This document shows, one piece after another, positions 18,024 through 26,119 of a DNA stretch of 64,000 nucleotides. Made by a program: the position numbers and the translations under genes. Source of the stretch: Oscillospiraceae bacterium (GTDB taxonomy: Bacteria; Bacillota; Clostridia; Oscillospirales; Acutalibacteraceae). Each line of letters starts with the position of its first letter. The stretch's first letter is position 1. The stretch covers positions 1 through 64,000 of the forward strand of contig WRBQ01000001.1 in the NCBI GenBank assembly GCA_009784445.1, given 5' to 3'. A model generated the notes under the pieces. That model saw nothing but the letters and a program-made list of their open reading frames with translations, made no database searches and had not been told where the DNA came from.

Positions 18024-19190
18024 ATGATGAAAAAATCGCTCAAACGCAGCGCAGCATTCTTAGCTATTTGTAGCATGGTTTACCTGTCGTTCATCGGCAT
18101 TGGCAAGCACACGCTGCCGCAAGACTACACCGCCATCCACGCACAAGTTGCCACAGCAAACGCGCCGTTTACGGCACAAATTTCGGCCGACCCCGCGCAG
18201 CAGGTAGATTTCTCCTTGCTTGGCGTGTTTCCGGTACGGTCATCCAATTTTTCGGTTGTTACGCGGAACTATGTGATTGTAGGCGGTGATGTGTTCGGCA
18301 TTAAATTGTACACGCGAGGTGTGCTCGTTGCCCGAACAGACGACGTGAACACGGCAAATGGCACCGTGCAACCTGCGCATGCCGCAGGTTTGCGTTCGGG
18401 CGATATCATCACCCACATTGACGGACAAGAGGTTGCTCGCCGCGGCGAAGTTGCCCACGCAGTTGAACAAAGCGGGGGCATACCCTTGGCTTTCACCGTT
18501 GAACGCGGCGGCAATGTGCAGCAGGTTGAGGTAACCCCGCAACGCTGTGCCGACAGTGAACGCTACACCGCAGGGCTGTGGGTTCGCGATAGCTCGGCAG
18601 GCATTGGCACCGTCACTTTTTTTGACAAAGCATCTGGTATGATGGCAGGGCTTGGCCACGCCATCACCGACGTAGACACCGGCGACATCATCCCCATTTC
18701 GGGTGGTGAACTGGTGGGCGCAAAGGTCATGGGCATTCATCGCGGTGCAGATGGTGCACCAGGTGAACTGTGCGGCATGTTTGAGCCGCAAAGCTTGGCC
18801 ACGCTAGATATCAATGACGAAACCGGCGTATTTGGTCGCCTGCACGAAACCCCGCAGGGCGACTTAGTTCCTGTGGCGTTGCGCAGTGAAGTGCGCGCAG
18901 GCCCAGCGCAGATCATGATGACTGCCGCTGGCAATGAACGCCGAACTTTCGACATTGAAATCACCCGTGTTGCGCTGCACAGCCAAAGCAACCAGCGCAA
19001 CATGACCTTGCGTATTACCGATCCGGAGTTGATTGAAATCACCGGCGGTATCGTGCAAGGCATGAGCGGCAGCCCCATCATGCAAAACGGTATGTTGGTT
19101 GGCGCAGTCACCCACGTGTTTGTCAACTCCAGCCTTGAAGGTTACGGCATTTTTGCCGAAACCATGCTGGGCACGGCACGTGGCGAATAA
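18024..19190 (+). CDS. spoIVB: SpoIVB-type sporulation serine peptidase
   Basis: 388-residue S55 peptidase made in the forespore and exported to the intermembrane space, where SpoIVB triggers pro-sigma-K processing. Layout: membrane anchor at residues 10-30, PDZ domain at about 95-170 (AHAAGLRSGDIITHIDGQEV) and a C-terminal peptidase with the catalytic histidine in GLGHAITD (about 209) and serine in MSGSPI (about 347). The neighbour spo0A gives the conserved clostridial and bacillar spoIVB-spo0A order. Two adjacent ATGs (18024, 18027) are possible starts. A sigma-G promoter was looked for but not seen clearly. Confidence 0.95.
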   Translation: MMKKSLKRSAAFLAICSMVYLSFIGIGKHTLPQDYTAIHAQVATANAPFTAQISADPAQQVDFSLLGVFPVRSSNFSVVTRNYVIVGGDVFGIKLYTRGVLVARTDDVNTANGTVQPAHAAGLRSGDIITHIDGQEVARRGEVAHAVEQSGGIPLAFTVERGGNVQQVEVTPQRCADSERYTAGLWVRDSSAGIGTVTFFDKASGMMAGLGHAITDVDTGDIIPISGGELVGAKVMGIHRGADGAPGELCGMFEPQSLATLDINDETGVFGRLHETPQGDLVPVALRSEVRAGPAQIMMTAAGNERRTFDIEITRVALHSQSNQRNMTLRITDPELIEITGGIVQGMSGSPIMQNGMLVGAVTHVFVNSSLEGYGIFAETMLGTARGE

Positions 19191-19220
19191 CCCTGCTTTG
19201 CGGTGACTTTTATGTGACGA

Positions 19221-19264
19221 TAACAGGACACAGTGAAGCGATCGAGCCCCACCGCAGGTGGTGT
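19221..19264 (+). repeat. Dispersed repeat (ACAGYGAAGCGA family)
   Basis: GGACACAGTGAAGCGA followed by CACCGCAGGTGG, the same module as in dnaE at 3118-3162. Its right edge abuts the Spo0A-box pair. Confidence 0.7.
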
Positions 19265-19278
19265 CGAAATGCGTCGAA
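19262..19278 (+). promoter_or_regulatory. Two tandem candidate 0A boxes upstream of spo0A
   Basis: TGTCGAA at 19262-19268 matches the Spo0A-binding core exactly; CGTCGAA at 19272-19278 is a one-mismatch copy 10 bp further on, one helical turn away. Both lie upstream of the -35 element, as expected for Spo0A autoregulation. Confidence 0.6.
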
Positions 19279-19307
19279 AAAAAGATGGAATTTTTTGGCA
19301 AAAGGTA

Positions 19308-19336
19308 TTGACAATCATTGCCAATTGTGGTATAGT
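19308..19336 (+). promoter_or_regulatory. Vegetative-type promoter of spo0A
   Basis: TTGACA (19308-19313), 17-bp spacer, TATAGT (19331-19336). Confidence 0.85.
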
Positions 19337-19386
19337 AAACTAAAGCGATAAAGTAACCACAATTTTGGCAGGAGGATTTAGACCCT

Positions 19387-20169
19387 ATGATGACTGATAC
19401 CCGACGCGTTTTGCTCACCGACGAAGGAAACGAAACAACCTGTGCACAAACCTTGCGCAACTGCGGTTTTCAAACCCAAACGTTGCCCAAAGATGGCCGC
19501 GAAGTGCTGCGCCAAGTGCAAAGCCAACGCCCCGATGTGCTGATTATGGACACGTTTTTGACTAATCTGGACGCCTTGGGCGTGCTGAAAGAAATGAAAT
19601 CCATGCAGCAAAAACCTCTTGTGTTTTTGCTTAGCGCAGTGGACAACCCTCGTTTTGAACAGGAAGCACTCAACGCCGGCGCAGATTATTATTTTCTCAA
19701 GCCTTTCGATGCAGACGTTTTGGCAGAACGTGTGAACCAGCTGAGCAGCTGGCGTAACATGGGCATTAAGCAACCACGTATGGTGGTGCCCAGTGCCATG
19801 CGCAACAAAAGCGACCTTGAGGTGATGATTTCCGAAATCATGCACCAGCTTGGCGTGCCCGCACACATCAAAGGCTATCAATATCTGCGCGAGGCCATCA
19901 TTCTTTCCATTGAAAACACGGAAATGATTAGCTCGGTCACTAAGATTTTGTATCCCACCGTGGCGCGCAGTTTCAACACCACGCCCAGCCGCGTGGAGCG
20001 CGCGATTCGCCACGCCATTGAAGTGGCTTGGGATCGCGGCGACGTGGAGGTTTTAGCCGGGTATTTCGGTTACACCATCCAAAACCAGCGCGGTAAACCC
20101 ACTAACAGCGAGTTCATTGCTATGATTAGCGATAAGTTGCGGCTGAAATTGCGGGCTGCTGCTGCGTAG
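19387..20169 (+). CDS. spo0A: Sporulation master regulator Spo0A
   Basis: 260-residue response regulator controlling entry into sporulation. The receiver domain covers residues 1-125 with the acidic pocket (TDEGN), phospho-acceptor Asp55 in VLIMDTFLTNLDALG, Ser in LLSAVDN and Lys in FLKPFD. The Spo0A C-terminal domain (about 150-255) carries the recognition helix region NTTPSRVERAIRHAIEVAW. Residues around Asp55 are divergent: the usual proline (D-x-x-M-P) is Thr here. GGAGG lies 11 nt before the first of two ATGs. Preceded by its own promoter and 0A boxes; followed by a T7-GC-A7 palindromic repeat. Confidence 0.96.
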   Translation: MMTDTRRVLLTDEGNETTCAQTLRNCGFQTQTLPKDGREVLRQVQSQRPDVLIMDTFLTNLDALGVLKEMKSMQQKPLVFLLSAVDNPRFEQEALNAGADYYFLKPFDADVLAERVNQLSSWRNMGIKQPRMVVPSAMRNKSDLEVMISEIMHQLGVPAHIKGYQYLREAIILSIENTEMISSVTKILYPTVARSFNTTPSRVERAIRHAIEVAWDRGDVEVLAGYFGYTIQNQRGKPTNSEFIAMISDKLRLKLRAAAA

Positions 20170-20226
20170 CGCGAAGTGTTCTTTTTTGCAAAAAAAGAAC
20201 CAAAAAAACCTAGTCGCTTCGCGGTG
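20170..20226 (+). repeat. T/A palindrome repeat (GCGAAG...CTTCGC)
   Basis: GCGAAG, then the palindrome GTTCTTTTTTGC/AAAAAAAGAAC, then CCAAAAAAACCTAG and CGCTTCGCG. Related copies are at 21006, 34804, 36449, 38111 and 47221. It follows the spo0A stop immediately and could act as a bidirectional terminator. Confidence 0.85.
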
Positions 20227-20287
20227 GACGATTAACTAAATAGCAAACTCCTACTCACTGCGGCGCAGAGGGTGGGGTTTATTTATT

Positions 20288-20980
20288 CTACAAGCCGTAT
20301 TTCGTTTTCACGCGCTCGAGTTTGCCAAGCAATGGCTTTGCGATGAGTGCTAGGAATACGACTGTGGAAAGCGCATGCATAATATTAAACAGTACGCCGT
20401 GCCCAAACACCAGCAATGCACCTTCCCAGGTGGGCTGTGGCATAAACATAATCAGTGCATGAAAATCCATGATGCCGCCGTAAATGACGAAGGTAGACAA
20501 CCCGCCGAAGATGCATAGCAAAATCGTGCGCCAACTGGATAGCTTGCTGCGTTTGAATAGCAAACCCGCTAGCAGGCCGATGAGTCCTAGCGCGAACATT
20601 TGCCAGGGTGTCCATGGGCCTTGGCCCAAAAACATATTGCTGATGAACATGCTAAGAGCACCCACTAGAAATCCGGCTTGCCCGCCCAAGGCCACGCCCG
20701 CGATGATCACAATGGCCGCCACGGGTTTGAACTGCGGCAGCATCACAAATGCGCCGCGTCCGGCTACGGCCAAGGCCACCAGCACGGCGAGGATTACTAG
20801 GTGGCGGGCTTGGGGTTTGCCGCGCTCAAAATGAAGGATGAATGGCAGCATAGCCTGCAAAATCACCAGCAGGGCGATGAAGTAGAATTGCCGATTCCCC
20901 CAAAACAACACCCCCGCGGCAATGGTGGCGGGAATGGTGAGGCAAAAGGTGATGACGGTGAGCAGCGTGTGTTTGGGCAT
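20288..20980 (-). CDS. ECF transporter substrate-binding (S) component, probably corrinoid
   Basis: 230-residue integral membrane protein with about six hydrophobic segments, the usual size for an S component, containing the loop GQGPWTPWQMFALGL. S components bind the vitamin and dock to the shared T/A module. Last gene of the cobalamin-riboswitch operon, which points to cobalamin or a precursor as substrate (compare the known CbrT S component); this is context inference. Start ATG 20980 is set by AAGGAG 5 nt upstream; an in-frame GTG two codons earlier lacks room for a ribosome-binding site. The gap to ecfA holds only the end of a palindromic repeat. Confidence 0.85.
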   Translation of the reverse strand: MPKHTLLTVITFCLTIPATIAAGVLFWGNRQFYFIALLVILQAMLPFILHFERGKPQARHLVILAVLVALAVAGRGAFVMLPQFKPVAAIVIIAGVALGGQAGFLVGALSMFISNMFLGQGPWTPWQMFALGLIGLLAGLLFKRSKLSSWRTILLCIFGGLSTFVIYGGIMDFHALIMFMPQPTWEGALLVFGHGVLFNIMHALSTVVFLALIAKPLLGKLERVKTKYGL

Positions 20981-21005
20981 GAACACTCCTTCTATGAACA
21001 GTCCA

Positions 21006-21060
21006 GCGCGAAGCGGCTAGGTTTTTTTGGTTACTTTTTTTTGCAAAAAAAGTAACACGT
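21006..21060 (-). repeat. T/A palindrome repeat at the 3' end of the ECF ATPase gene
   Basis: Inverse copy of the GCGAAG...T7-GC-A7...CTTCGC element. It covers the last 14 or so codons of the upstream ATPase gene and so determines its C-terminal residues LLFLQKKVTKKT. Confidence 0.85.
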
Positions 21061-22588
21061 CCTCGCACGTTATCGCCCATGTTGCAATGCGGTTGGCGGC
21101 GGTGGTGTAGAAGCTGTTGCCGGCAAAAAACTGCCGCGCGGGCGCCTGTGTGATGACTTGGCCGTCGAACATCAGGGCGCAGGTGTGGGCGTGTTGGGCG
21201 CAAAACTCAATGTCGTGGCTTACGAGCACGATGGATGTCCCCTGCTGTGTTAAGTTATCTAGGATTTTTGCTAGCTGTTGCTTGAACTGTGCGTCAAGGC
21301 CTTTGGTGGGTTCGTCTAGCAGCAGGATTTTCGGATGGGTGAGCAGCGCCTTGGCCAATGCTAGGCGTTGCTGCTCGCCCCCGGAGAGATCATAGGGGTG
21401 GCTTTGCAGTAGGCTTTCGAGTTCGCATAGCTGCGCGATTTGTGCGTAATCGCGCGTAATTTCTTGCAGATCTTCTTGCACAGTTTTGCCGATGAACAGC
21501 GATTGCGGGTTTTGCGGCACGGCTGCCAGTCGGCTCTCATGCATGATGACTTTGCCGCGCTGCGGCTTGTGCAGGCCGAGCATTACGCCCAGCGCGGTGC
21601 TTTTGCCGGCACCATTGCCGCCGAGAATGGCTGTGATTTCCCCCGCGTGTGCGCTGAAGTTCATGCCACGCAGCACGTCGGGCGCGTATTTATCATAGCG
21701 AAACCAGATATCCTTCATGTTGAGCACGGGTGCTTTTTCGGGGGCGGGCGGATTTGCATCCGCCTCTACAGCTGGTGGGTCAATCGAAAGTTGCGCGAGC
21801 CTTTGGCGGGCTTCGGACACCGTGAGGCAATCGCCAAACAGACGCATGGGCGTGGGCATGGCCAGCTGCATGGGGTGGTTCATGTTGCGCAATTGCTGGC
21901 CCACTTCACGTGGTTTGCCATCGCAGAAGATGCGTCCGCTGTCCATGACAATCGCACGTGATGCATGGGCGAAGGCTTCTTCCAAGCGATGCTCGGTGAG
22001 GACGACAGTAATGCCGAGGTCGCGGTTGAGTTTGGCTACAGTGGCCAAAAACTCTGCGGCAGCAATGGGGTCCAGCTGGCTGGTGGGTTCGTCCAGCAGC
22101 AGCAATTGCGGCTGCATAGCCATGATGCTAGCGAGATTCAGCAGTTGCTTTTGCCCGCCGGAAAGCTTGGCAGTGCGCTGGTGAAACCATGGCTCAATGT
22201 CGAAAAATGCTGCCATTTCGGCCACACGCAAGCGAATGACCGGCGTTGGCTCACCCAGGCTCTCTAGGCCAAAGGCCAGCTCGTGCCACACGCTGTCGGT
22301 AACGATTTGATTTTCGGGGCACTGCTGCACAAAGCCGATGTCGGCGGCGGCAGTGCGAGCGTCTAATTCGCTCAATAGCTTGCCATGGTAGTGAATCTCC
22401 CCTGCTGTGCTGCCGTGCGGCGCCATGGCGGGCTTCAACTGCCGCAGCAGGGTGGTTTTTCCGCTGCCGGAGGCACCGCAGATGACAACAAACTCGCCCG
22501 GCTGCACGGCCAAGTTGATATCACCCAGCGCAGGTGCCTTGCGCTCGGAATAGGTGAAGCTGAAATCGCGCATAGTTATGATTTCCAT
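21017..22588 (-). CDS. ECF transporter double ATPase (fused EcfA-EcfA')
   Basis: 523 residues containing two complete ABC cassettes in one chain, replacing the usual EcfA1/EcfA2 pair. First cassette: Walker A GASGSGKT (38-45), signature LSGGQK, Walker B LLLLDEPTSQLD. Second: Walker A GGNGAGKS, signature LSGGEQQ, Walker B ILLLDEPTKGLD. It drives import through EcfT. Start ATG 22588 has AAAGGAGG upstream and overlaps the ecfT end by 13 bp. The last residues are coded by a dispersed palindromic repeat, so the C-terminal tail is not family sequence. Confidence 0.93.
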   Translation of the reverse strand: MEIITMRDFSFTYSERKAPALGDINLAVQPGEFVVICGASGSGKTTLLRQLKPAMAPHGSTAGEIHYHGKLLSELDARTAAADIGFVQQCPENQIVTDSVWHELAFGLESLGEPTPVIRLRVAEMAAFFDIEPWFHQRTAKLSGGQKQLLNLASIMAMQPQLLLLDEPTSQLDPIAAAEFLATVAKLNRDLGITVVLTEHRLEEAFAHASRAIVMDSGRIFCDGKPREVGQQLRNMNHPMQLAMPTPMRLFGDCLTVSEARQRLAQLSIDPPAVEADANPPAPEKAPVLNMKDIWFRYDKYAPDVLRGMNFSAHAGEITAILGGNGAGKSTALGVMLGLHKPQRGKVIMHESRLAAVPQNPQSLFIGKTVQEDLQEITRDYAQIAQLCELESLLQSHPYDLSGGEQQRLALAKALLTHPKILLLDEPTKGLDAQFKQQLAKILDNLTQQGTSIVLVSHDIEFCAQHAHTCALMFDGQVITQAPARQFFAGNSFYTTAANRIATWAITCEDVLLFLQKKVTKKT

Positions 22589-23427
22589 GTTAAGGCCTCC
22601 TTTACGCTCGGCAATAGGGCTAAGATGGTATGCGCGGCAAATAGCACGAATGTCAGCGGCTGCCATGCTAGGGAGATTTCTGCGAAGTAGATTGCCCGCA
22701 AGCCGCCGAGTGCCGCGCCGGTGATAATCGCTGCTGCGCAAGTGAGCACAAAAGCTAGCACGAGCATGTCGCGCTGCGTCCAGCGGAAGATGGAAAAAGC
22801 GGTGCGGCCGGGTAAACCGTAGCCTCGTGCGCGCATGCTGCTTGCTGTTTCCACAGCGTTTTCCAGCGCCCAAGTGACGGTGATGGACAAAATCTTTAGG
22901 CCATGTTTGGCGCGTTGCAGCGCATTGCCTTGGGTAACATCTTTGCCAATCCCCCGCAGTGCGGCAGCAATAATCTGCATCTGGCGGGTGAAGCGCGGAA
23001 CAAACCGCAGGCTCATGCTTAGCAGCAGGACAAGTGCCGGTGCTGCGCGGCCGAAGAGATACACAAGTTTATCGCTGGACATTACGGCGTTGAAGCAGCG
23101 AAACCAAGCAATCACCGCAACCAGCATGGCAGCTTGTGCGATGCCAAACAGAATGCTCTCAAGGGTCAGCGGGTTGCCGCTGGGGAAGTAGGCCAAAATG
23201 GTGACACCTTGGCGGCTAAACAGCAAGTTGGCGGCGGCCGCAAACAAAAACAGCGGCAGCAAAAACGTGAGCATAAAACGTAGTGCCTTGTGTTTTTCCA
23301 GCAGGGACATGAAGCTCAATGCGCCGGCAAGAGAAATGCCAAGGCTCACCGGGTGCATGAACACAAATGCGAACCCGATGAGCGCGGTGAAGTATAGTAA
23401 ACTTGTAATGGGGTGCAGAGTTTTCAA
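22576..23427 (-). CDS. ECF transporter transmembrane (T) component
   Basis: 283-residue EcfT-type membrane protein with hydrophobic segments at both ends and a cytoplasmic coupling region that includes the Ala-Arg-Gly motif in SSMRARGYGLPGRT. It couples the ATPase to the S component. The ATG overlaps the stop of the upstream DUF4430 gene by 4 bp (ATGA), so all transport parts are translationally chained behind the surface proteins. Confidence 0.92.
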   Translation of the reverse strand: MKTLHPITSLLYFTALIGFAFVFMHPVSLGISLAGALSFMSLLEKHKALRFMLTFLLPLFLFAAAANLLFSRQGVTILAYFPSGNPLTLESILFGIAQAAMLVAVIAWFRCFNAVMSSDKLVYLFGRAAPALVLLLSMSLRFVPRFTRQMQIIAAALRGIGKDVTQGNALQRAKHGLKILSITVTWALENAVETASSMRARGYGLPGRTAFSIFRWTQRDMLVLAFVLTCAAAIITGAALGGLRAIYFAEISLAWQPLTFVLFAAHTILALLPSVKEALTWKS

Positions 23428-24104
23428 TTGATTGTGACCATCTCTAAGGTGTAAATCAGTTCAACCACATCGCCGGGTTGCAGTGTGTGCGCGCTAACAC
23501 CCATGCCCAAAAACACGCCATTCACGCGATATACCCAGCCCGAAAGCTCGCCAAAGTCGAACTCATATAGGTTGTTGATGCCGCGGATGTAGGCGCTGTT
23601 GAACAGCGGGTTGTTCACGTGCTCCATGTGAATGCCACGTGCGCGGGTTTCACGCAGCAGCAAGTCAAACACGGTTTCGCCGGGGGTAAAGCTGACCTGC
23701 ACCGGCGCGAGAATCACGCCGCCGGGCGGCATGGGCGGGTTGCGGTTGGGTCTGCGCAGCTGCGGGTTTTGATAGGCTTGCTGCGCGTTAATCGACAACG
23801 TGACATGTGGTTGCCCCGGCGGCACCGTGGCCGCAAGGGTCGTTGCAGCGGTTGCTGTTGTGATAACGGGAATCTCTTGCTGGGTAATTGACCCGTTGCC
23901 GGAATATAACTCGTTGGCTGTTGTGGTTGTGGTGAATTGAGGCGGCATGCCCAGCTCGAATTCATTTTGCCCAGTCGTGTATTCTGCAGCGGTGGTGATT
24001 GGTGCAAGGGCGGGTTCAGGCGCACGCGGTGCGGCCAAGAATGCAACAGTCAGCACGGCAGCAATGGCCACGCCAACCAGCGCGATTTTCATCCATTTTT
24101 TCAC
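23424..24104 (-). CDS. Membrane-anchored DUF4430 (transcobalamin beta-domain-like) protein
   Basis: 226 residues. An N-terminal signal anchor (ALVGVAIAAVLTVAFLAA) is followed by a Thr/Pro-rich spacer of about 90 residues and, at 130-222, a DUF4430 domain: FTPGETVFDLLLRET, GELSGWVYRVNGV and LQPGDVVELIYTLE. DUF4430 corresponds to the C-terminal beta domain of animal transcobalamin and intrinsic factor, which caps bound cobalamin. Start GTG 24104 is chosen because it forms a GTGA overlap with the upstream stop and has TGGAGG 8 nt before it. Expected on the outer face of the membrane, feeding the adjacent ECF importer. Confidence 0.85.
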   Translation of the reverse strand: MKKWMKIALVGVAIAAVLTVAFLAAPRAPEPALAPITTAAEYTTGQNEFELGMPPQFTTTTTANELYSGNGSITQQEIPVITTATAATTLAATVPPGQPHVTLSINAQQAYQNPQLRRPNRNPPMPPGGVILAPVQVSFTPGETVFDLLLRETRARGIHMEHVNNPLFNSAYIRGINNLYEFDFGELSGWVYRVNGVFLGMGVSAHTLQPGDVVELIYTLEMVTIN

Positions 24105-25099
24105 GAAAAGGCCTCCACAATGATGAGCATAAACATAAAAATATACTGAAAGACAGTCACGAGAAAATCCCAAATGATGCGCAGCACATTGGGGCGCGGC
24201 GGCGGAGGTGGCAAGTCCGGCAAATCACGAGAGGGCACGTCGCTCATGTTGAACAAGTCAATGTCAAGCGCAACCAGTGCGAGGGCTGCTTGTTCGGTGG
24301 CCATTTGCGTGTTGCCGCTGCCAGCGGTGTTGTGGCGAAAGCTCCCGTTGGCTTGCTGGAAGGTTAACAGCCTAGCTAGTGCGGCGTCATGGCTTGCGCT
24401 GTGCCGACGCTGTGCAATCACTGCCCAAGCGGCGTGTTCGGCGGTGGTGAACATAATCGGTTGCAGCACGGCAAGCCCGCGGGTGATCACAGCCGCCACG
24501 GCTGCTTGGTTGGCATAGGGCGCCAAAGCAGCAAGCACCATGCCAGTGATATCCGCTGCAGGCGTGGTGGTGTTGCCCAGCGCAAAGCCGCCGCCGGCAA
24601 TCTCACGGCCAACGAGGAAATTCACATACTGCTGGCGCACAGCGGTGTTGCCCCAGCCGTTGCTATCGAGGGCAAGCAGCGCAAAAGCCGCACCGTTCAC
24701 GCCCTGTGCGGTAACTTCTGCGAAGTTCTCAAGCGGGGTGATGAGGTTGTGGCTGTCAATGTTGGTGACGTCAATGCCCAGTGCAGAGAGTGCCAGCACC
24801 ACGCGAGCGAATTCGGTGCGTGCACCGGGCAGATTGCCATTGTTCACGCGCAGCACGTCGCGCACGCGGTTGATGTAGGCGTCGTAGTAGCCTGCGGGCA
24901 CATTTGCGCCGCCGCGGGCAAGGGCAAGCACCGCCCACTCGCCGCCAACAGAGCTGACAGTTGGCGCGGTGACGTTGTTGCGAAGAAAATTGAGCACGTT
25001 GGTGCGTGCTGTGTTGGCGTTGGCAAACGCGGCGATGCCGCCTGCAAACAAGCAGGCGGCGGCCACGATTATAGCTAAAATGCGTTTGCAAATTCGCAT
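24101..25099 (-). CDS. Alpha/alpha-barrel protein, transcobalamin alpha-domain-like
   Basis: 332 residues. A signal peptide (IIVAAACLFAGGIAAFANA) leads into repeats of the prenyltransferase/terpene-cyclase type (GVNGAAFALLALDSNGWG, FLVGREIAGGGFALG, LLTFQQANGSFRH). These form alpha6/alpha6 barrels, the fold of the N-terminal domain of animal transcobalamin. A Pro-rich linker (PDLPPPPPRPN) and a C-terminal membrane helix (FLVTVFQYIFMFMLIIV) anchor it outside the cell. It lies between two DUF4430 genes behind a cobalamin riboswitch, so a corrinoid-binding role is inferred. ATG 25099 follows AAAGGAG. Confidence 0.8.
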   Translation of the reverse strand: MRICKRILAIIVAAACLFAGGIAAFANANTARTNVLNFLRNNVTAPTVSSVGGEWAVLALARGGANVPAGYYDAYINRVRDVLRVNNGNLPGARTEFARVVLALSALGIDVTNIDSHNLITPLENFAEVTAQGVNGAAFALLALDSNGWGNTAVRQQYVNFLVGREIAGGGFALGNTTTPAADITGMVLAALAPYANQAAVAAVITRGLAVLQPIMFTTAEHAAWAVIAQRRHSASHDAALARLLTFQQANGSFRHNTAGSGNTQMATEQAALALVALDIDLFNMSDVPSRDLPDLPPPPPRPNVLRIIWDFLVTVFQYIFMFMLIIVEAFS

Positions 25100-25118
25100 G
25101 ATGTACTCCTTTATGGGT

Positions 25119-25838
25119 TTACATTGCGGCCAAAATGCGCACAAAACGGAAGATGGCAAAGCCACTAACCAGCGAAAGCAGCACAATGCCGCTAATGGCC
25201 AAGATATTGCGCCAAATGCAGCTGTCGTTGGGGTAGCAGTCGCAGTTCTGCAAGGCAGCACTAGCGGCCGCATTCACTTGCGCTTGCGTAGCGGTTAAGT
25301 TACCTAACACAGGCAGTATATCGTCATGAAAAATCACGTCACATCTTGCAATCACTGCGTTGTGAATCAATGTGCTTTTGTCGGCGCGCTCAAATGCGGG
25401 CGGTGTGCCATCCCAGCCTTCAAAGCCGATGTCCACGCCGAAGTCTAGGCTAAATTCCCAGCGGATGACATCGCCCGGTTGCGGGAATTCGGCAGCTGCG
25501 CCCAGCATAGTCATTTCGTTGTTGATGGTGAGCATCCAGCCGCTCCATTCAGCGTGGTCGCTGGCTTGCAAGGTTTCGCCGTCAATGCTAATGCCAAACA
25601 GGAATTCGCCTGTAACCAGTGCACTTACGCCAAGTTCGCGCATGGTGATCTCCAGCACATTTTCGCCGACTTCAAATTCAACGGCACGTGGCGTCCAAAA
25701 AAAAGTGGCGTTGTCCAGCACATTGGCATCTACCATGAAGTAAACATAACTGGTGGTGGATTCGGGCGTGGCCTGCACAGCAAAGGCAAGGCCCAGCAGC
25801 AGGCACAGGGTAAGTACGATTGAGATAATTTTACGCAT
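25119..25838 (-). CDS. DUF4430 surface protein with C-terminal anchor
   Basis: 239 residues, first gene of the riboswitch operon. Signal peptide (IISIVLTLCLLLGLAFAVQA), then a DUF4430-like domain (VEFEVGENVLEITMREL, EWSGWMLTINNEMT, FPQPGDVIRWEFSL), a Cys-containing stretch (NCDCYPNDSCIW) and a C-terminal membrane helix (ISGIVLLSLVSGFAIF). Same transcobalamin beta-domain family as 23424-24104 but anchored at the opposite end. ATG 25838 has GAAAGGA upstream. Probably one half of a surface cobalamin-binding pair with the barrel protein encoded next. Confidence 0.82.
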   Translation of the reverse strand: MRKIISIVLTLCLLLGLAFAVQATPESTTSYVYFMVDANVLDNATFFWTPRAVEFEVGENVLEITMRELGVSALVTGEFLFGISIDGETLQASDHAEWSGWMLTINNEMTMLGAAAEFPQPGDVIRWEFSLDFGVDIGFEGWDGTPPAFERADKSTLIHNAVIARCDVIFHDDILPVLGNLTATQAQVNAAASAALQNCDCYPNDSCIWRNILAISGIVLLSLVSGFAIFRFVRILAAM

Positions 25839-25883
25839 GAAAAAAATCCTTTCATAATAACACAAAGTGTGAAAAGTTTGTTG

Positions 25884-26046
25884 TGCGTGGCAGGTCTCCT
25901 GGCTTTGCGGCTTCAGGCCTCATTGTCGCCTTCTCAAGCTTCCGGACGCTTAATGGCATATGACAATTCGTAGCCGCTTACAGTAGTTTGTGCGCTGCCG
26001 CGGACTTTCACCGCGTTCCCTATTCTCGCTTGCGCGCACCATGCAC
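25884..26046 (-). promoter_or_regulatory. Cobalamin (B12) riboswitch
   Basis: Minus-strand 5' UTR carries the conserved cores AGGGAA..CGGTGAAAGTCCG..GGCAG, ACTGTAA, and the B12 box AGCCAGGAGACCTGCC near 25890. The aptamer begins at the predicted transcription start. Downstream, CTTTTCA can pair with TGAAAGG around the ribosome-binding site of the first gene, suggesting that ligand controls translation (a T-run after it also allows a terminator-like reading). It places the DUF4430, barrel and ECF genes under corrinoid repression. Confidence 0.95.
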
Positions 26047-26052
26047 AGGTTT

Positions 26053-26081
26053 AGTATAGCACATGATTTACAGTTTGTCAA
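26053..26081 (-). promoter_or_regulatory. SigA-type promoter of the B12 operon
   Basis: TTGACA (26076-26081 on the minus strand), 17-bp spacer, TATACT (26053-26058), ending just before the riboswitch aptamer. Confidence 0.9.
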
Positions 26082-26082
26082 C

Positions 26083-26110
26083 AAAAAACGAGCGGATTTT
26101 TCATCCGCTC
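26083..26110 (-). terminator. Intrinsic terminator of the TetR/ABC operon
   Basis: Minus-strand stem GAGCGGAT/ATCCGCTC with a 5-nt loop, followed by GTTTTTTG. It separates the ABC operon from the B12 operon promoter. Confidence 0.88.
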
Positions 26111-26119
26111 ATTGCGATT

